The notes: generated by a model not told the origin, from the sequence alone. Counted from the first letter of the stretch, positions 25,622-35,008 are shown. The stretch is DNA of 64,000 nucleotides from Neolewinella agarilytica (GCF_900110645.1 NZ_FOFB01000002.1:1-64000); one strand, 5' to 3'. A program made the numbers and translations.

Positions 25622-27879
25622 ATGAGAAACTTTACTTCTACCGGCTTCTACCGGCTTCTACCGGTGATAGCCCTTTTATTTAACTTTTCATTTAATGTAA
25701 ATGGGCAGGTATACACGAAAATATTTAGTGGCGAACAAGACATGCGGGGGCATATTCCTTGGTATTTTGAAGAAAAACCGACAGAAAATGTATTGCCTAC
25801 TCCTAATGTCAGCGCTGCTCTTGATCTAGATGCACTTTCCGTTAAGCCAATTGACAGAATTGCTGTTGAGGTCAACGCTCAGCTAAGTAAGAAAAACGGA
25901 TTACTGTACGAATTTGGTAATTACTCTGTCTGGAAACTTCCAATTAAAATAGTTGGAGCTAAATCTCTTTCCTTTGTTTTTGAGGATTTAGTTTTGCCTT
26001 TAAATGCCTCCATGGTCATATATAATAGTGAAAAGACAGTTCTTCATGGACCAGTAAGGGGAGAAAATTTAAGAAACGGAGAATATATATCTGAAATTAT
26101 ATATGGAGAATCAGCAACCATAGAAATCCTTTTACCGGAGGAATCCGTTAAAGAATTTGAAGTGTCGATAAAATCGGTTGCTTTTGGATTCAGAGGAAAC
26201 GATATAGAGAATGGAAAAGCATATGGTCAAGCTCTACCGTGTATACCTGATGTTGCATGTCCAGATGCTTCCAATTGGCAAGACGAAGCCAATTCTACTT
26301 GTTTGGTTTTGAAAAATGTTACCAGCGAACACTGTTCTGGTACACTTTTGACTGATGATTGTCAATCTGATACCCCTCTCGTACAGACTGCGGGGCACTG
26401 TATAGATGGTGAAAACTTATCTTCATTTAGGTTTAGATTCAATTACAGAAACGTTTTGTGTAATGGGTCAACTGCACCATCATCGCAAACTTGGATAACT
26501 CTATCGGGGGCTTCACTAAGAGCATTATTCGAAGGTGCTGATGCTTCTTTATTAGAAATTAATGAGCCAATTCCAGCTGATAGTGACATACTTTTTGCAG
26601 GTTGGGATAGAAGAGCAAATATCCCAACAGAATTGACGATAACACATCACCCTCAAGGGGATGTTATGAAGTTTTCTCATGATGATTCTGCACCAACAGT
26701 TAATTCGAGTGATATTTTTCTTGGTAGTTTTGGTGTAGGTTATACTCTTACGGCAGGTGATGCATTTGTTGCTGAATTTTCTCCGGGATCAAATGGAGAT
26801 ATTGGGACAATTGAAACTGGAAGTTCGGGAGGAGGTTACTTCGATCAAAATCGACGTGTTGTAGCTGTTCATTCTGCTTCAGAAAGTTTCGTTGGAGGAG
26901 TAACCTGTGAGGTTGATCCTGAAGCACTTGCAGGTCGATTTAGTAGTGCTTGGCTTGGTGCTGGTACTAGTTCTACAGGCTACAGTGATTGGTTGGGCGC
27001 GACTACAGCCCCAAATACAACTGATTCTCATTACGGAGCCTTTGTCTCTGGAGAAGAAGTAGTTTGCTCTAACGATCAGTACCTGCTAGAAAATTTCCCA
27101 ATAGGTAGCTCATTGTCATGGGCTGTCACACCCAGTTCACTGTTTACTGGAAGCACAACTGGTACAGGTAGCTTGGCAACTTTAAGTGCTGCAAATCTTA
27201 ATTTTTCTGGTTCAGCAGTGCTTACATTTACAATTATTAATGGGGCTTGCTCTTCCCGCACTGTATCCAAAAACTTATGGGTAGGAAAACCTCAGATTCC
27301 ATCTATTAGTGGTCCTTCCTGCTTTGAGCCTGGTTTGAACTATTATTTGACAGCTAATTCACAAGGAGCAGATTCTTACTCTTGGAACTTTCCTACGTGC
27401 CCTTATTTCCGTTTGATCCAGAGCTTTGTTGGGAAAACTATTCTGGAAACTCAAAAACGGCATGGGTGCATGCTGGTGAACAGGATGGCACCATTAGTGT
27501 ATTCGTTTCAAATCGTTGTGGGACTCGGTCAGTAAATATGGCTATTGATCTCTGTAACCAAGGCGGCGGCGGTGGAGGTGGTGTCCAACAGCGCAGAAGA
27601 GTAGAGCTAGGGAATGTTGCTTCTTTAGTAAACGATATCGCAATTTACCCGAACCCTCTATCTTATGAAAACGGAAAGACTCTTTTTGTGCAAGGCGGCG
27701 ATAAAACATTGGTTGGTGCTTTGGTGAAAATATACGATAGTAGTGGTAGAATGATCCTTCAGGAAAAAAACTTTCAACTACCAATAAGTATCGATTTGCA
27801 GACACTGGATAGTGGAGTGTATATGATAAGTGTTTATTCTTCAGATATAAATAGCGTTCGTAAAATTATCGTCAAATGA
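25622..27879 (+). pseudogene. Secreted trypsin-like (lysyl endopeptidase type) protease with T9SS domain, frameshifted
   Basis: The first frame (25622-27535) encodes a signal peptide, an N-terminal domain, and a trypsin-fold protease with His in TAGHC, Asp in DASLLEI and Ser in GSSGGGYF, resembling lysyl endopeptidases. An Ig/PKD-like segment is cut off after SYSWNFP. The sense continues in another frame (from about 27385) with PFDPELCWENYSG, a Gly-rich linker, and a type A T9SS sorting domain (IAIYPNPL...SVRKIIVK) ending at 27879. So one gene is split by an indel near 27385-27410: either a real inactivation or a sequencing error. If read through, it would be a secreted, surface-released protease. 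The 5' end also holds 10-bp repeats. AT-rich. Confidence 0.82.
25635..25664 (+). repeat. Three perfect 10-bp repeats in the protease signal-peptide region
   Basis: CTTCTACCGG x3, starting 13 bases after the ATG. Ten is not a multiple of three, so gain or loss of one unit would frameshift the gene. The present copy number keeps the ATG in frame with the protease. Confidence 0.75.
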
Positions 27880-28628
27880 TAATCAATAAACATAATTGTT
27901 GCCTGTCAATATCTACGCTGCTAACTTTTGCTTTTTTCATCACATTCAGTTCAATCGCATGCTGTCAACTTGATACTCTAAGTTCATCTTGGTCAATGGA
28001 GTTGTCGGCGGGGATGGCAGAGCATGATAAACGGCTATATTCATATCCAAACAGGGATCGACTGCTAAGGACACAGACAGAGTTTTTTGGAACATACTCG
28101 TTTGGTCTTACTATTCAATATGAAACTAGCAAGCGAGGATCGTTTTCATATTCTGCTGGCATAAATAGCCTTTATGAAGTAGCAACTTTTAAAAGACCTG
28201 TAGTGGATGCTTCCATACCCGCAGGAGAGTTTGCTCCTAGCATAATAACTTTTGTAGATAGGCATAAACAGCTAATGATCGCACCTTTTGGCCAACTCAA
28301 CTATCATTTCAATAAATCACTGGCTTTTAATGTTCGCCTACAACCTCGTTTTCGTTATTGGGTGAAGCCGGTTGATACCAGTTCTGGTAGTGATAGAAAA
28401 GGGAATTTTGAATTCTCTCCCCGATCATTGGAAGCGTATGCCGGGATTACCTTTTCTTGTGGCCGGATGAATTTAAATTTGTTTTACCGGGCTGGGAATG
28501 TTAACCGTTACGATGAATACATTGTTAACGGCTCCACTCATGGAGCAAACTCTCTTGAACAAGCCCCCCGAGGCTATGAATGGTTTAACCCCGTAAAATT
28601 GACCATAGGAGTAGGCTGCGCCCTGTAG
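27876..28628 (+). CDS. Outer-membrane beta-barrel-like protein, unknown
   Basis: The ATG at 27876 overlaps the stop of the protease gene as ATGA, implying coupling. The 250-residue product has a signal peptide (to about CCQ) and then alternating aromatic beta strands (for example FGTYSFGLTIQYET, GSFSYSAGINSLYEV, MNLNLFYRAGNVNRYDEY), ending in a strand-like TIGVGCAL. This pattern suits a small outer-membrane barrel. It may serve the upstream protease, but no direct evidence exists. AT-rich island member. Confidence 0.65.
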   Translation: MIINKHNCCLSISTLLTFAFFITFSSIACCQLDTLSSSWSMELSAGMAEHDKRLYSYPNRDRLLRTQTEFFGTYSFGLTIQYETSKRGSFSYSAGINSLYEVATFKRPVVDASIPAGEFAPSIITFVDRHKQLMIAPFGQLNYHFNKSLAFNVRLQPRFRYWVKPVDTSSGSDRKGNFEFSPRSLEAYAGITFSCGRMNLNLFYRAGNVNRYDEYIVNGSTHGANSLEQAPRGYEWFNPVKLTIGVGCAL

Positions 28629-28734
28629 GTTTCTAGCAACTCTACGCGATCAGGTGCGAAGGTGGAATGCGGGTTTCTCGTGGCAATGGGGCAGGTGGTG
28701 TATTTGCGGGGCATTTAGCTGAAAATTTGAACGA

Positions 28735-29061
28735 TCACTCTTCTTCCAGGGAACGAATTATACCTCCTTTGTCCGCTCTGGCGTGTGTAATTCTAGAAAT
28801 GATGACCCGTAAATCTTCAACAAGAATAGTAAAGATGATTCTGTGCACTTTTTTAGCAACGATATAACGGTAAGTCAAATTTCTTTTCCCGCTACTCTTG
28901 TGATATACTGGATTAGATTCCGGGAATTTTTCTAGACTAAGAATTTTTTTCTTGATCGCTAAGACGGCCTTAGTGGCTGACGCATGCGAGTAGTTTGTCA
29001 TTAAATAATGAATGATTGCATCGAAGTCTTTCTCTGCCGAGTCTTCAATCGTTACTCGATA
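28735..29061 (-). CDS. ParE/RelE-family toxin, start codon missing
   Basis: The frame is open from 29061 to TGA at 28735-28737 and reads YRVTIEDSAEKDFDAIIHYLM...VHRIIFTILVEDLRVIISRI, the full ParE/RelE plan (about 109 residues). These toxins target gyrase or ribosome-bound mRNA. No in-frame ATG or GTG exists at the expected place. Removing one A from the ATGATATC at 29062 would give ATG TAT CGA in frame, so a one-base insertion seems to have removed the start; an internal ATG at 29001 would drop the first 20 residues. It overlaps the antitoxin stop by 10 bases. Possibly inactive. Confidence 0.75.
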   Translation of the reverse strand, partial: YRVTIEDSAEKDFDAIIHYLMTNYSHASATKAVLAIKKKILSLEKFPESNPVYHKSSGKRNLTYRYIVAKKVHRIIFTILVEDLRVIISRITHARADKGGIIRSLEEE

Positions 29062-29360
29062 TCATTCATCCATTTCTCTTTCTTTTGGAAGAAATCATCG
29101 GCTTCAGTCCCTCCTCCATTTATCACCTTTTCTACACCCTCGTCAGCTGCTTGCAGGAATTCCTTTTTACGGAGTGGGCTACCGTCAACCAGGTAATCGA
29201 TAACGGGATTTTCTTCTTCCATTTCCCGCTCTTCGGCATAGGTTCGCATCATTGAATGTACCACTCGGAGGAAGGAGGTGTCCATGCGTGACACCTCCGC
29301 GATAATCTCACGACGCATTTCCTCTTCTGAGAACGAAAGGGGGCGTTGTGAATCTGTCAT
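29052..29360 (-). CDS. Antitoxin of the ParE/RelE pair
   Basis: The 102-residue acidic protein lies just upstream of the toxin on the same strand, the classic antitoxin-first order. It has a helical N-terminal part (FSEEEMRREIIAEV...) and a C-terminal part NPVIDYLVDGSPLRKKEFLQAADEGVEKV that resembles toxin-wrapping regions of Bacteroidota antitoxins. It would bind and neutralise the toxin and repress the operon. No strong DNA-binding motif is obvious. The 200 bases upstream (29361-29560) hold no gene, only a repeat at 29482. Confidence 0.75.
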   Translation of the reverse strand: MTDSQRPLSFSEEEMRREIIAEVSRMDTSFLRVVHSMMRTYAEEREMEEENPVIDYLVDGSPLRKKEFLQAADEGVEKVINGGGTEADDFFQKKEKWMNDIE

Positions 29361-29481
29361 AACGATTAATTAGGGATATAAAGATAACGCCTGATTGGGT
29401 AGGTTTGGTTTCAATGGTATATCCTGGTCAAATTTTCTGTAGTAGCTATTCATCTCCATCATTGCTCTTCTACGGGGAAAA

Positions 29482-29506
29482 CATTGCACCTGCGCTCCGG
29501 CGCACA
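29482..29506 (+). repeat. REP-like motif copy 2
   Basis: ATTGCACCTGCGCTCCGGCG then CACATGC. It shares the 20-base stretch TTGCACCTGCGCTCCGGCGC exactly with copy 1 at 8751-8777. It lies between the divergent antitoxin and M1 peptidase genes. Confidence 0.65.
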
Positions 29507-29560
29507 TGCAACATTAGGCTACTTTTATACGTCTTTTATATCTAAACCACTCTACAAAGT

Positions 29561-32176
29561 ATGCGTAATACCTTTTCCCTGATCGGCCTCCTGGCGACCC
29601 TGTTCGCCGTCGGCTGTTCCACCACCAAGCCCGCTACGGTTGAAGCCCCCGTTGTGATGGAGGTCCGAGACCTCGACACCATGACCATTACCCCGGAAGC
29701 CAACGGCGTAACGGATATGCAGGCGGAAATCGAAATCCCCAACGAACGCCCCGTTTACCGGCCGGCTTACTTCCGTACCCACGACCTGCTGCATACGCGG
29801 CTGGACTTGCGTTTCGATTGGGCTAAAGAACAAGTAATCGGCAAAGCGACGCTGAAACTAACTCCTTACTTCCGGCCCAGCGCCAAACTGGTCCTCGACG
29901 CTAAAGGCTTTGAGTTTAAGAGCATCAAAATGGCCAGCGGGAAGGAGTTGAGCTATGACTACGGTGGGGAGAAACAACAGGTAACCATCGCCCTCGACCG
30001 CCAATATAAGCGCGGGGAGGAGTACACGATTGTGATCGATTACACGGCCATCCCGGCTGAATCCGGTGGTAGCGCTGCCATCACTTCAGACAAGGGCCTC
30101 TTCTTCATCAACCCCCGGGGCGAAGAAGGCGATAAGCCCCGCCAGATCTGGACGCAGGGCGAAACGGAGAACAACAGCCGCTGGTTCCCGACCATCGATA
30201 AGCCCAATGAGCGGACGACCCAGGAGATGTACGTGACCGTTGCCGACGAGTACGAGACGCTCTCCAACGGATCGCTGATCAACCAGACGAAGAACGCTGA
30301 TGGTACCCGAACGGACTACTGGAAAATGGACCTGCCACACGCGCCTTACCTCTTTGCGCTGATCGTGGGCGACTTCGACATCGTTGAAGATCAGGACTGG
30401 AACGGTATCCCCGTTAACTACTACATGGAAAAAGGCTGGAAGGACCACGCCAAAGACATCTATCCTTACACCCGTGAGATGCTGAGCTTTTTCAGCGACG
30501 TGACCGGTGTAAGCTACCCCTGGCCGAAGTACAGCCAGGTGGCGGTACGCGACTATGTATCCGGCGCCATGGAGAATACCTCTGCCGTTATCTTCGGCGA
30601 GTTTATGCACGGCACCAAGCGTGACCTGATCGACGTAGAGACCAACGAAAAAATCGTTGCCCACGAGATGTTCCACCACTGGTTCGGTGACTACGTCACC
30701 TGTGAAAGCTGGAGTAACCTGACCCTCAACGAAGGCTTTGCCAACTACAGCGAGTATCTCTGGATGGAGGAAAAGCACGGTCGTGATGCCGCCGATTTCC
30801 ACATGCTCAACGAGCGAAGCGGCTACTTTGGCAGCGTAAACCGGGGTGAGCCTCACGAGTTGATCTGGTACGACTACGACGACAAAGAAGACATGTTCGA
30901 TGCCCACAGTTACAATAAAGGCGGTGCGGTACTACACATGCTGCGCCACTACGTAGGCGATGACGCCTTCTTCACCAGCCTGAAGCACTACCTGACCGAA
31001 AACCAGTACTCCGCCGTTGAGGTGGACGAACTGCGGATGGCTTTCGAAGAAACGACAGGTGAAGACCTCAACTGGTTCTTCGACCAGTGGTTCCTGAAGG
31101 CTGGCCACCCGGCCCTGTCGTTGGATACGGACTACGCCGACGGTAAAGTGACGCTCACTGTAGAGCAAACCCAGGAGACGGAGCACAACGTGCCCGCTAT
31201 CTTCCGCATTCCCGTTGAAGTAGACATTTACACGAACGGCAGCACCACACCAAACCGGCAGATTATTACCGTTGATCAGCGTAAGCAGACCTTTACGTTC
31301 GACTCGCCAGTGAAGCCCGACGTGGTCATCTTTGATCCCAACCATCAGCTGCTGGCTCAGTTCAACTACATCAAGTCGGCCGAAGAACTGGCCGCTCAGT
31401 TCAAGGCTGCGCCCAACCTGATTGACCGCTACCTGGTGCTGCAGCGCCTGTCCACCAAGGAGGAGAGTGACGCAAAAACGCAGACGCTGACGGCGGCATT
31501 GAAGGATCCCTTCCATGCGGTCCGCGGACTGGCAATGCGGACCATCTCTGAGCCTACCCCGGACCAAATTGCGCTCGTGCGGATGTTGGCCGAAGGCGAC
31601 CCCCACAGCGCCGTTCGTGCCGCTGCCATTGAGATGTTTGCCGAAGTGGGGGGCGACAACGTGAAGACAGTAGCGGAGTCTGCGCTCAATGCCGAGCCTT
31701 ACCCCGTAGTTGCTGCCGGCCTGCAGGCGCTCGTGAGCGTTGACCCGAAAGCGGCGGCCGCCGCCGCAAGCCAGCTGGAATCCATTGAGAACGACGACAT
31801 CGCCGGCGCACTGGCAGAGCTCTACGCCGGTTTGGGTGACGTGAGCAAGTTGCCCTATTTCGAAAAGCGGATGAACGAAGTGGATGGATACGGCGCCCTC
31901 AACCTGATGGACGGCTACCGCAACCTGCTGGCCAAGGGAAGCCCCGATCAGATGGCTGCCGGTGTGGCGAAGCTGAAATCGCTCGGCCTGGACCAAGGTG
32001 GTAGCCCTTGGCGTCGCCTGGCCGCTACCAAAGCCATCAATGATATCCGGGAGTCGCTGAAAAAAGCGGGTGCTGCTAACCCGATGATCGAGCAGCTCAA
32101 AATTATGATCGATGAGATCAAGGCGAAGGAGACTGTATCTGACCTAAGGCAGATTTATGAAGGCTATGGGCAGTAG
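29561..32176 (+). CDS. M1 family zinc aminopeptidase lipoprotein with HEAT-like C-terminus
   Basis: The 871-residue product begins with a lipoprotein signal (LLATLFAVGC). The M1 fold shows the exopeptidase motif GAMEN at about 335-339, the zinc motif HEMFHH (His368, Glu369, His372) and the third ligand Glu391 in NEGFANY. The last third (about 640-860) consists of HEAT-like helical repeats. It would trim N-terminal residues from peptides in the periplasm or at the surface. Single gene, GC-rich backbone composition. A GCAACYTG repeat and a terminator follow. Confidence 0.94.
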   Translation: MRNTFSLIGLLATLFAVGCSTTKPATVEAPVVMEVRDLDTMTITPEANGVTDMQAEIEIPNERPVYRPAYFRTHDLLHTRLDLRFDWAKEQVIGKATLKLTPYFRPSAKLVLDAKGFEFKSIKMASGKELSYDYGGEKQQVTIALDRQYKRGEEYTIVIDYTAIPAESGGSAAITSDKGLFFINPRGEEGDKPRQIWTQGETENNSRWFPTIDKPNERTTQEMYVTVADEYETLSNGSLINQTKNADGTRTDYWKMDLPHAPYLFALIVGDFDIVEDQDWNGIPVNYYMEKGWKDHAKDIYPYTREMLSFFSDVTGVSYPWPKYSQVAVRDYVSGAMENTSAVIFGEFMHGTKRDLIDVETNEKIVAHEMFHHWFGDYVTCESWSNLTLNEGFANYSEYLWMEEKHGRDAADFHMLNERSGYFGSVNRGEPHELIWYDYDDKEDMFDAHSYNKGGAVLHMLRHYVGDDAFFTSLKHYLTENQYSAVEVDELRMAFEETTGEDLNWFFDQWFLKAGHPALSLDTDYADGKVTLTVEQTQETEHNVPAIFRIPVEVDIYTNGSTTPNRQIITVDQRKQTFTFDSPVKPDVVIFDPNHQLLAQFNYIKSAEELAAQFKAAPNLIDRYLVLQRLSTKEESDAKTQTLTAALKDPFHAVRGLAMRTISEPTPDQIALVRMLAEGDPHSAVRAAAIEMFAEVGGDNVKTVAESALNAEPYPVVAAGLQALVSVDPKAAAAAASQLESIENDDIAGALAELYAGLGDVSKLPYFEKRMNEVDGYGALNLMDGYRNLLAKGSPDQMAAGVAKLKSLGLDQGGSPWRRLAATKAINDIRESLKKAGAANPMIEQLKIMIDEIKAKETVSDLRQIYEGYGQ

Positions 32177-32179
32177 GGG

Positions 32180-32273
32180 AGGTTGCAGGTTGCAGGTTTC
32201 AAGGTGCAAGATGCAGGTTGCAAGGTGACCCGCAACCCGCAACCTGCAACATGAAACCTGCAACTTGCAACCC
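32180..32273. repeat. GCAACYTG-type repeat forming a long imperfect inverted repeat
   Basis: Starting four bases after the M1 stop, units of GGTTGCA type (left half) face CAACCTGC/CAACTTGC type (right half). The outer 21 bases of the two halves pair with one mismatch. Same family as 19428-19578. Confidence 0.78.
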
Positions 32274-32339
32274 GGAAACATTTTCCTTGCTTCACACACC
32301 ATTCTACGGTGACCAACGTTTAATAAGCAAGTCTTAACC

Positions 32340-32379
32340 AGCGCGGCGTATGGGTTGTCCATTCGCCGCGCTATTTTTT
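32340..32379 (+). terminator. Terminator of the M1 peptidase transcript
   Basis: AGCGCGGCG (32340-32348) pairs with CGCCGCGCT (32364-32372), followed by A and six T. It ends six bases before the next ATG at 32385. Confidence 0.85.
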
Positions 32380-32384
32380 GCCCC

Positions 32385-33239
32385 ATGACGATATTCCGCT
32401 TTTTGCCCGCTTTGTTGTTTGTCCTTTGTCTGCTACCCACCGGAGCTGATGCTCAGTTGGAGATGCGTGGACTGGAAATCGGCCCCTGGGCCGGTGCTTC
32501 CTGGTACCTGGGAGACCTGAATACGGATTACCGGCTGGACCGGCCCAATGCGGCCGGAGGCTTCGGTGCCCGATACAATTTTAATCACCGGCTGGCGGCA
32601 AAGCTGAGCTTCAACTACGGTAAAGTAGAAGCCTATGACAGCGATAGCAATAACCCTTTCGAGCAGAACCGCAACCTGAGCTTTCAGAGCGATATCTACG
32701 ACGGTACCCTGCAGTTTGAATTCAACTTCCTGCCTTACTACCACGGCCATAAGGAGTACTTCTTTACGCCCTATGCTTTTGCTGGTGTGTCTGTCTTCCG
32801 TTATAACCCCAAGACCGAGACGGACGACGGAGATTTGGTAGAACTCAGAGATCTGGGGACGGAAGGCCAACTCCGGGGCGAAGAATATCAGGTGCTGAGT
32901 ACGGCCCTGGCGTACGGCATTGGTTTTAAATGGGACCTGAGCTACGAAATCAGCATGGACGTCAACATTGGCGTGCGAAATGCCAGCACGGACTACCTCG
33001 ATGATGTCAGCACGGTCTACCCGGATTTTTCCGACCTCAGTCGTTCGCGCGGACCAGTAGCTGCAGAACTCTACGATCGGGGCCTGATGCTGGACGGCGA
33101 AGGCAACCGCATCGACCGCGAAGGCGAACAGCGCGGGGACGATACCCTGAAGGATCGTTATTTCTTCATCGGTCTGGGCTTCAATTACTACTTTGGAGAC
33201 GTACGCTGCCCGAGTTATGGGAATAAGCGGCGGCGGTAG
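32385..33239 (+). CDS. DUF6089-like outer-membrane beta-barrel protein
   Basis: ATG at 32385 gives a signal peptide (MTIFRFLPALLFVLCLLPTG, cut after ADAQ); an upstream in-frame start at 32355 lies in the terminator loop. The 284-residue protein has the DUF6089 pattern: GPWAGASWYLGDLNTDYRL at the start, GFGARYNFNHRLAAKLSFNYG, FTPYAFAGVSVFRYNPK, and a last strand FFIGLGFNYYFGDVRC. These are Bacteroidota outer-membrane barrel proteins of unknown transport or structural role. No operon partner. Confidence 0.85.
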   Translation: MTIFRFLPALLFVLCLLPTGADAQLEMRGLEIGPWAGASWYLGDLNTDYRLDRPNAAGGFGARYNFNHRLAAKLSFNYGKVEAYDSDSNNPFEQNRNLSFQSDIYDGTLQFEFNFLPYYHGHKEYFFTPYAFAGVSVFRYNPKTETDDGDLVELRDLGTEGQLRGEEYQVLSTALAYGIGFKWDLSYEISMDVNIGVRNASTDYLDDVSTVYPDFSDLSRSRGPVAAELYDRGLMLDGEGNRIDREGEQRGDDTLKDRYFFIGLGFNYYFGDVRCPSYGNKRRR

Positions 33240-33562
33240 GTGGTCTTTTGGTATTTTAGTACTTTGGGCTACCGCCTTAAACTTTGTTTGCTACGTTTTT
33301 AATTTGTTCCACTGAGCCCTTCAGTGTTCTTAATTTGCTCCCGCAAATGACAGCTCATTCCGTTCGATCAGCCCAAGGTTCAACTATTTTATGACGCATC
33401 ATCAGATATGATGCGTTTACCCTAACCGCGTCCGAGAAATGTCACTGGTTTTAGGAGTAGTATGTATAAAATACCGTACTTGCCTCCAACGCCTCCAACG
33501 CCTCCAACGCCTCCAAAATGCGGTAGCCCAAAAGACCAAAGAACCAAAAGACCAAAGAACCA
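33240..33562. other. Non-coding region with two tandem repeats before yjbQ
   Basis: It has GCCTCCAAC repeated four times (33482-33517, last copy one base different). A 16-bp unit AAAAGACCAAAGAACC is repeated twice (33530-33561), ending one base before the yjbQ ATG. A 9-bp hairpin ACGCATCAT/ATGATGCGT lies at 33394-33416. Otherwise unremarkable; no gene seen. Confidence 0.7.
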
Positions 33563-33967
33563 ATGCGTCAAACCATCTTCACCCTCGCCCCCCGTGAGCG
33601 CGGATACCACATCATCACCCGGGAAGTGATGAGCCAGCTGCCGGATCTGCCGAAGGTGGGGCTATTGCATCTCTTCATCCAGCACACCTCCGCAGCCATC
33701 ACCATCAATGAGGCGGCAGACCCGGACGTGCTGACGGACTTTGAGTCTGTCTTTAACCATATCGTGCCGGAGAACCTGCCTTTTCTCGTTCACACGATGG
33801 AAGGCCCGGACGATATGCCGGCGCACATCAAAGCAGCAATGATCGGGCACAGCATCACCGTACCCATCACCGATGGCCGGCTAAACCTTGGCACCTGGCA
33901 GGGAATCTACCTCTGTGAATTCCGCAACCGGGCCAGTGGGCGGCGGCTGGTGGCGACGGTGTATTGA
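33563..33967 (+). CDS. yjbQ: YjbQ family (UPF0047) protein
   Basis: The 134-residue protein is full length for the YjbQ family, with LHLFIQHTSAAITINEAADPDV (HTSA signature), HTMEGPDDMPAHIKAAMIG and the C-terminal LGTWQGIYLCEFRN. Family members form small trimers, bind a metal through conserved His residues, and have weak thiamine-phosphate synthase activity in vitro; the true role is uncertain. Cytoplasmic. Its start is preceded directly by the 16-bp tandem repeat, which could affect initiation. Confidence 0.95.
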   Translation: MRQTIFTLAPRERGYHIITREVMSQLPDLPKVGLLHLFIQHTSAAITINEAADPDVLTDFESVFNHIVPENLPFLVHTMEGPDDMPAHIKAAMIGHSITVPITDGRLNLGTWQGIYLCEFRNRASGRRLVATVY

Positions 33968-33999
33968 GGGGGAGAACTTCGCGGTTTTGGCGTAATGCA

Positions 34000-34506
34000 C
34001 TATTGTTTTGACTTCGAAAAGCCTCGATTCAAAAATAGAGGAGAATAGGTAGTCAGGTTGTTCTTACGCGAAAATTTTCGAACTCTTTTGAGGAATTTTT
34101 TTGGAAAGTTTAGATGGTCTTTTTGCTGGTGAATCGAAATGACTTCTCCATAGTAGTAATTGATGGGAATTAGAACGCCAGTGCTGTCAATGTTGCAGCT
34201 ATGTAAATCAATCCTGAATTGATCTATCTTGATCCATTCTCTATTATCAGGATGGAGCCTAAATAGATCACATAAGGCATTCCTATTATTTGAAGAAGGC
34301 TCATTTTGATCGTAATAAATATGGAATGCCATATAGTTGTTGCCATTATCTATTGGTGCTTTACGGGAAAGGTGCGCTAAGTTAATTTTGCTTTCGATAA
34401 GGCAATCATTTATTCTAGACGAAATGTTCTGTGGTTTCGTGTTTGCACATCCTACCCAAGATGCGAGGTAGAAAAGTATTGCTATTTTAGTTGCCGCGTT
34501 TTTCAT
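34000..34506 (-). CDS. Small lipoprotein of unknown function (cassette member 3)
   Basis: ATG at 34506 (MKNAATKIAILFYLASWVGC) gives a lipobox with Cys about 20; an upstream ATG at 34539 would place 11 polar residues before it. The 168-residue product has no recognised domain; it has repeated YY and charged segments (for example MAFHIYYDQNEPSS, NYYYGEVISIHQQ). Its gene follows a second small lipoprotein gene (stop 34532) on the same strand. Both lie downstream of the large HExxH lipoprotein, forming a three-gene lipoprotein operon. An immunity-type role is only a guess from position. Confidence 0.65.
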   Translation of the reverse strand: MKNAATKIAILFYLASWVGCANTKPQNISSRINDCLIESKINLAHLSRKAPIDNGNNYMAFHIYYDQNEPSSNNRNALCDLFRLHPDNREWIKIDQFRIDLHSCNIDSTGVLIPINYYYGEVISIHQQKDHLNFPKKFLKRVRKFSRKNNLTTYSPLFLNRGFSKSKQ

Positions 34507-34531
34507 TCGAAACAGTTTCGAAGGCCTGGCA

Positions 34532-35008
34532 TTATTCAACCGGTTTGTAGTTAATCAACGTAACCGTTTCAAAAATAATCGTCTTGTCAGATAACGACTT
34601 CTTTCGGAAAGATTGAATGTAGTTTTCAGGGAAGTCATCAATAGTCCTGATTAATGACTTGCCCCAAGGCTCTCCTTGATATAATACTAATGGAATCAGA
34701 TAAGATTCCCTCGCTTTCATGCAGGGTGCTTTAGCGCTGCCTATTGACTTGTATGTTGTCCATTTTCCGTCTTTCTTAAGGCAGAGTAATGTTAGGTTAT
34801 GTTTTTTTTCTTTTGATTGCTGTGCAATGATTGCGTAGTATGCTACCGAATCTCCGTAATCAGGATTGGTGAGTTGATCAGAGATATTCTTATACAAATA
34901 CGATCGACACTCTTTGTCAATTTCTTCATTTTTCTTGTAAGAGGGCCGAAGAAAGCAGCTCGAAAATATGCATGCAAGAAATAGATAAATAGATATGTTA
35001 TAATTCAT
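34532..35008 (-). CDS. Small lipoprotein of unknown function (cassette member 2)
   Basis: ATG at 35008 (MNYNISIYLFLACIFSSC) gives a lipobox Cys about 18. An ATG at 35020 is possible and would overlap the stop of the large gene upstream (35011). The 158-residue body is polar with several Cys and Lys (CRSYLYKN, LTLLCLKKDG, APCMKARE). No family recognised. Tight spacing to both neighbours indicates one transcript with the large lipoprotein and the last small one. AT-rich. Confidence 0.68.
   Translation of the reverse strand: MNYNISIYLFLACIFSSCFLRPSYKKNEEIDKECRSYLYKNISDQLTNPDYGDSVAYYAIIAQQSKEKKHNLTLLCLKKDGKWTTYKSIGSAKAPCMKARESYLIPLVLYQGEPWGKSLIRTIDDFPENYIQSFRKKSLSDKTIIFETVTLINYKPVE

Noticed and set aside
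30086-31996. Long minus-strand frames opposite the M1 aminopeptidase
   Set aside because: They are shadows of the GC-biased plus-strand gene, with no signal, motif or independent start.
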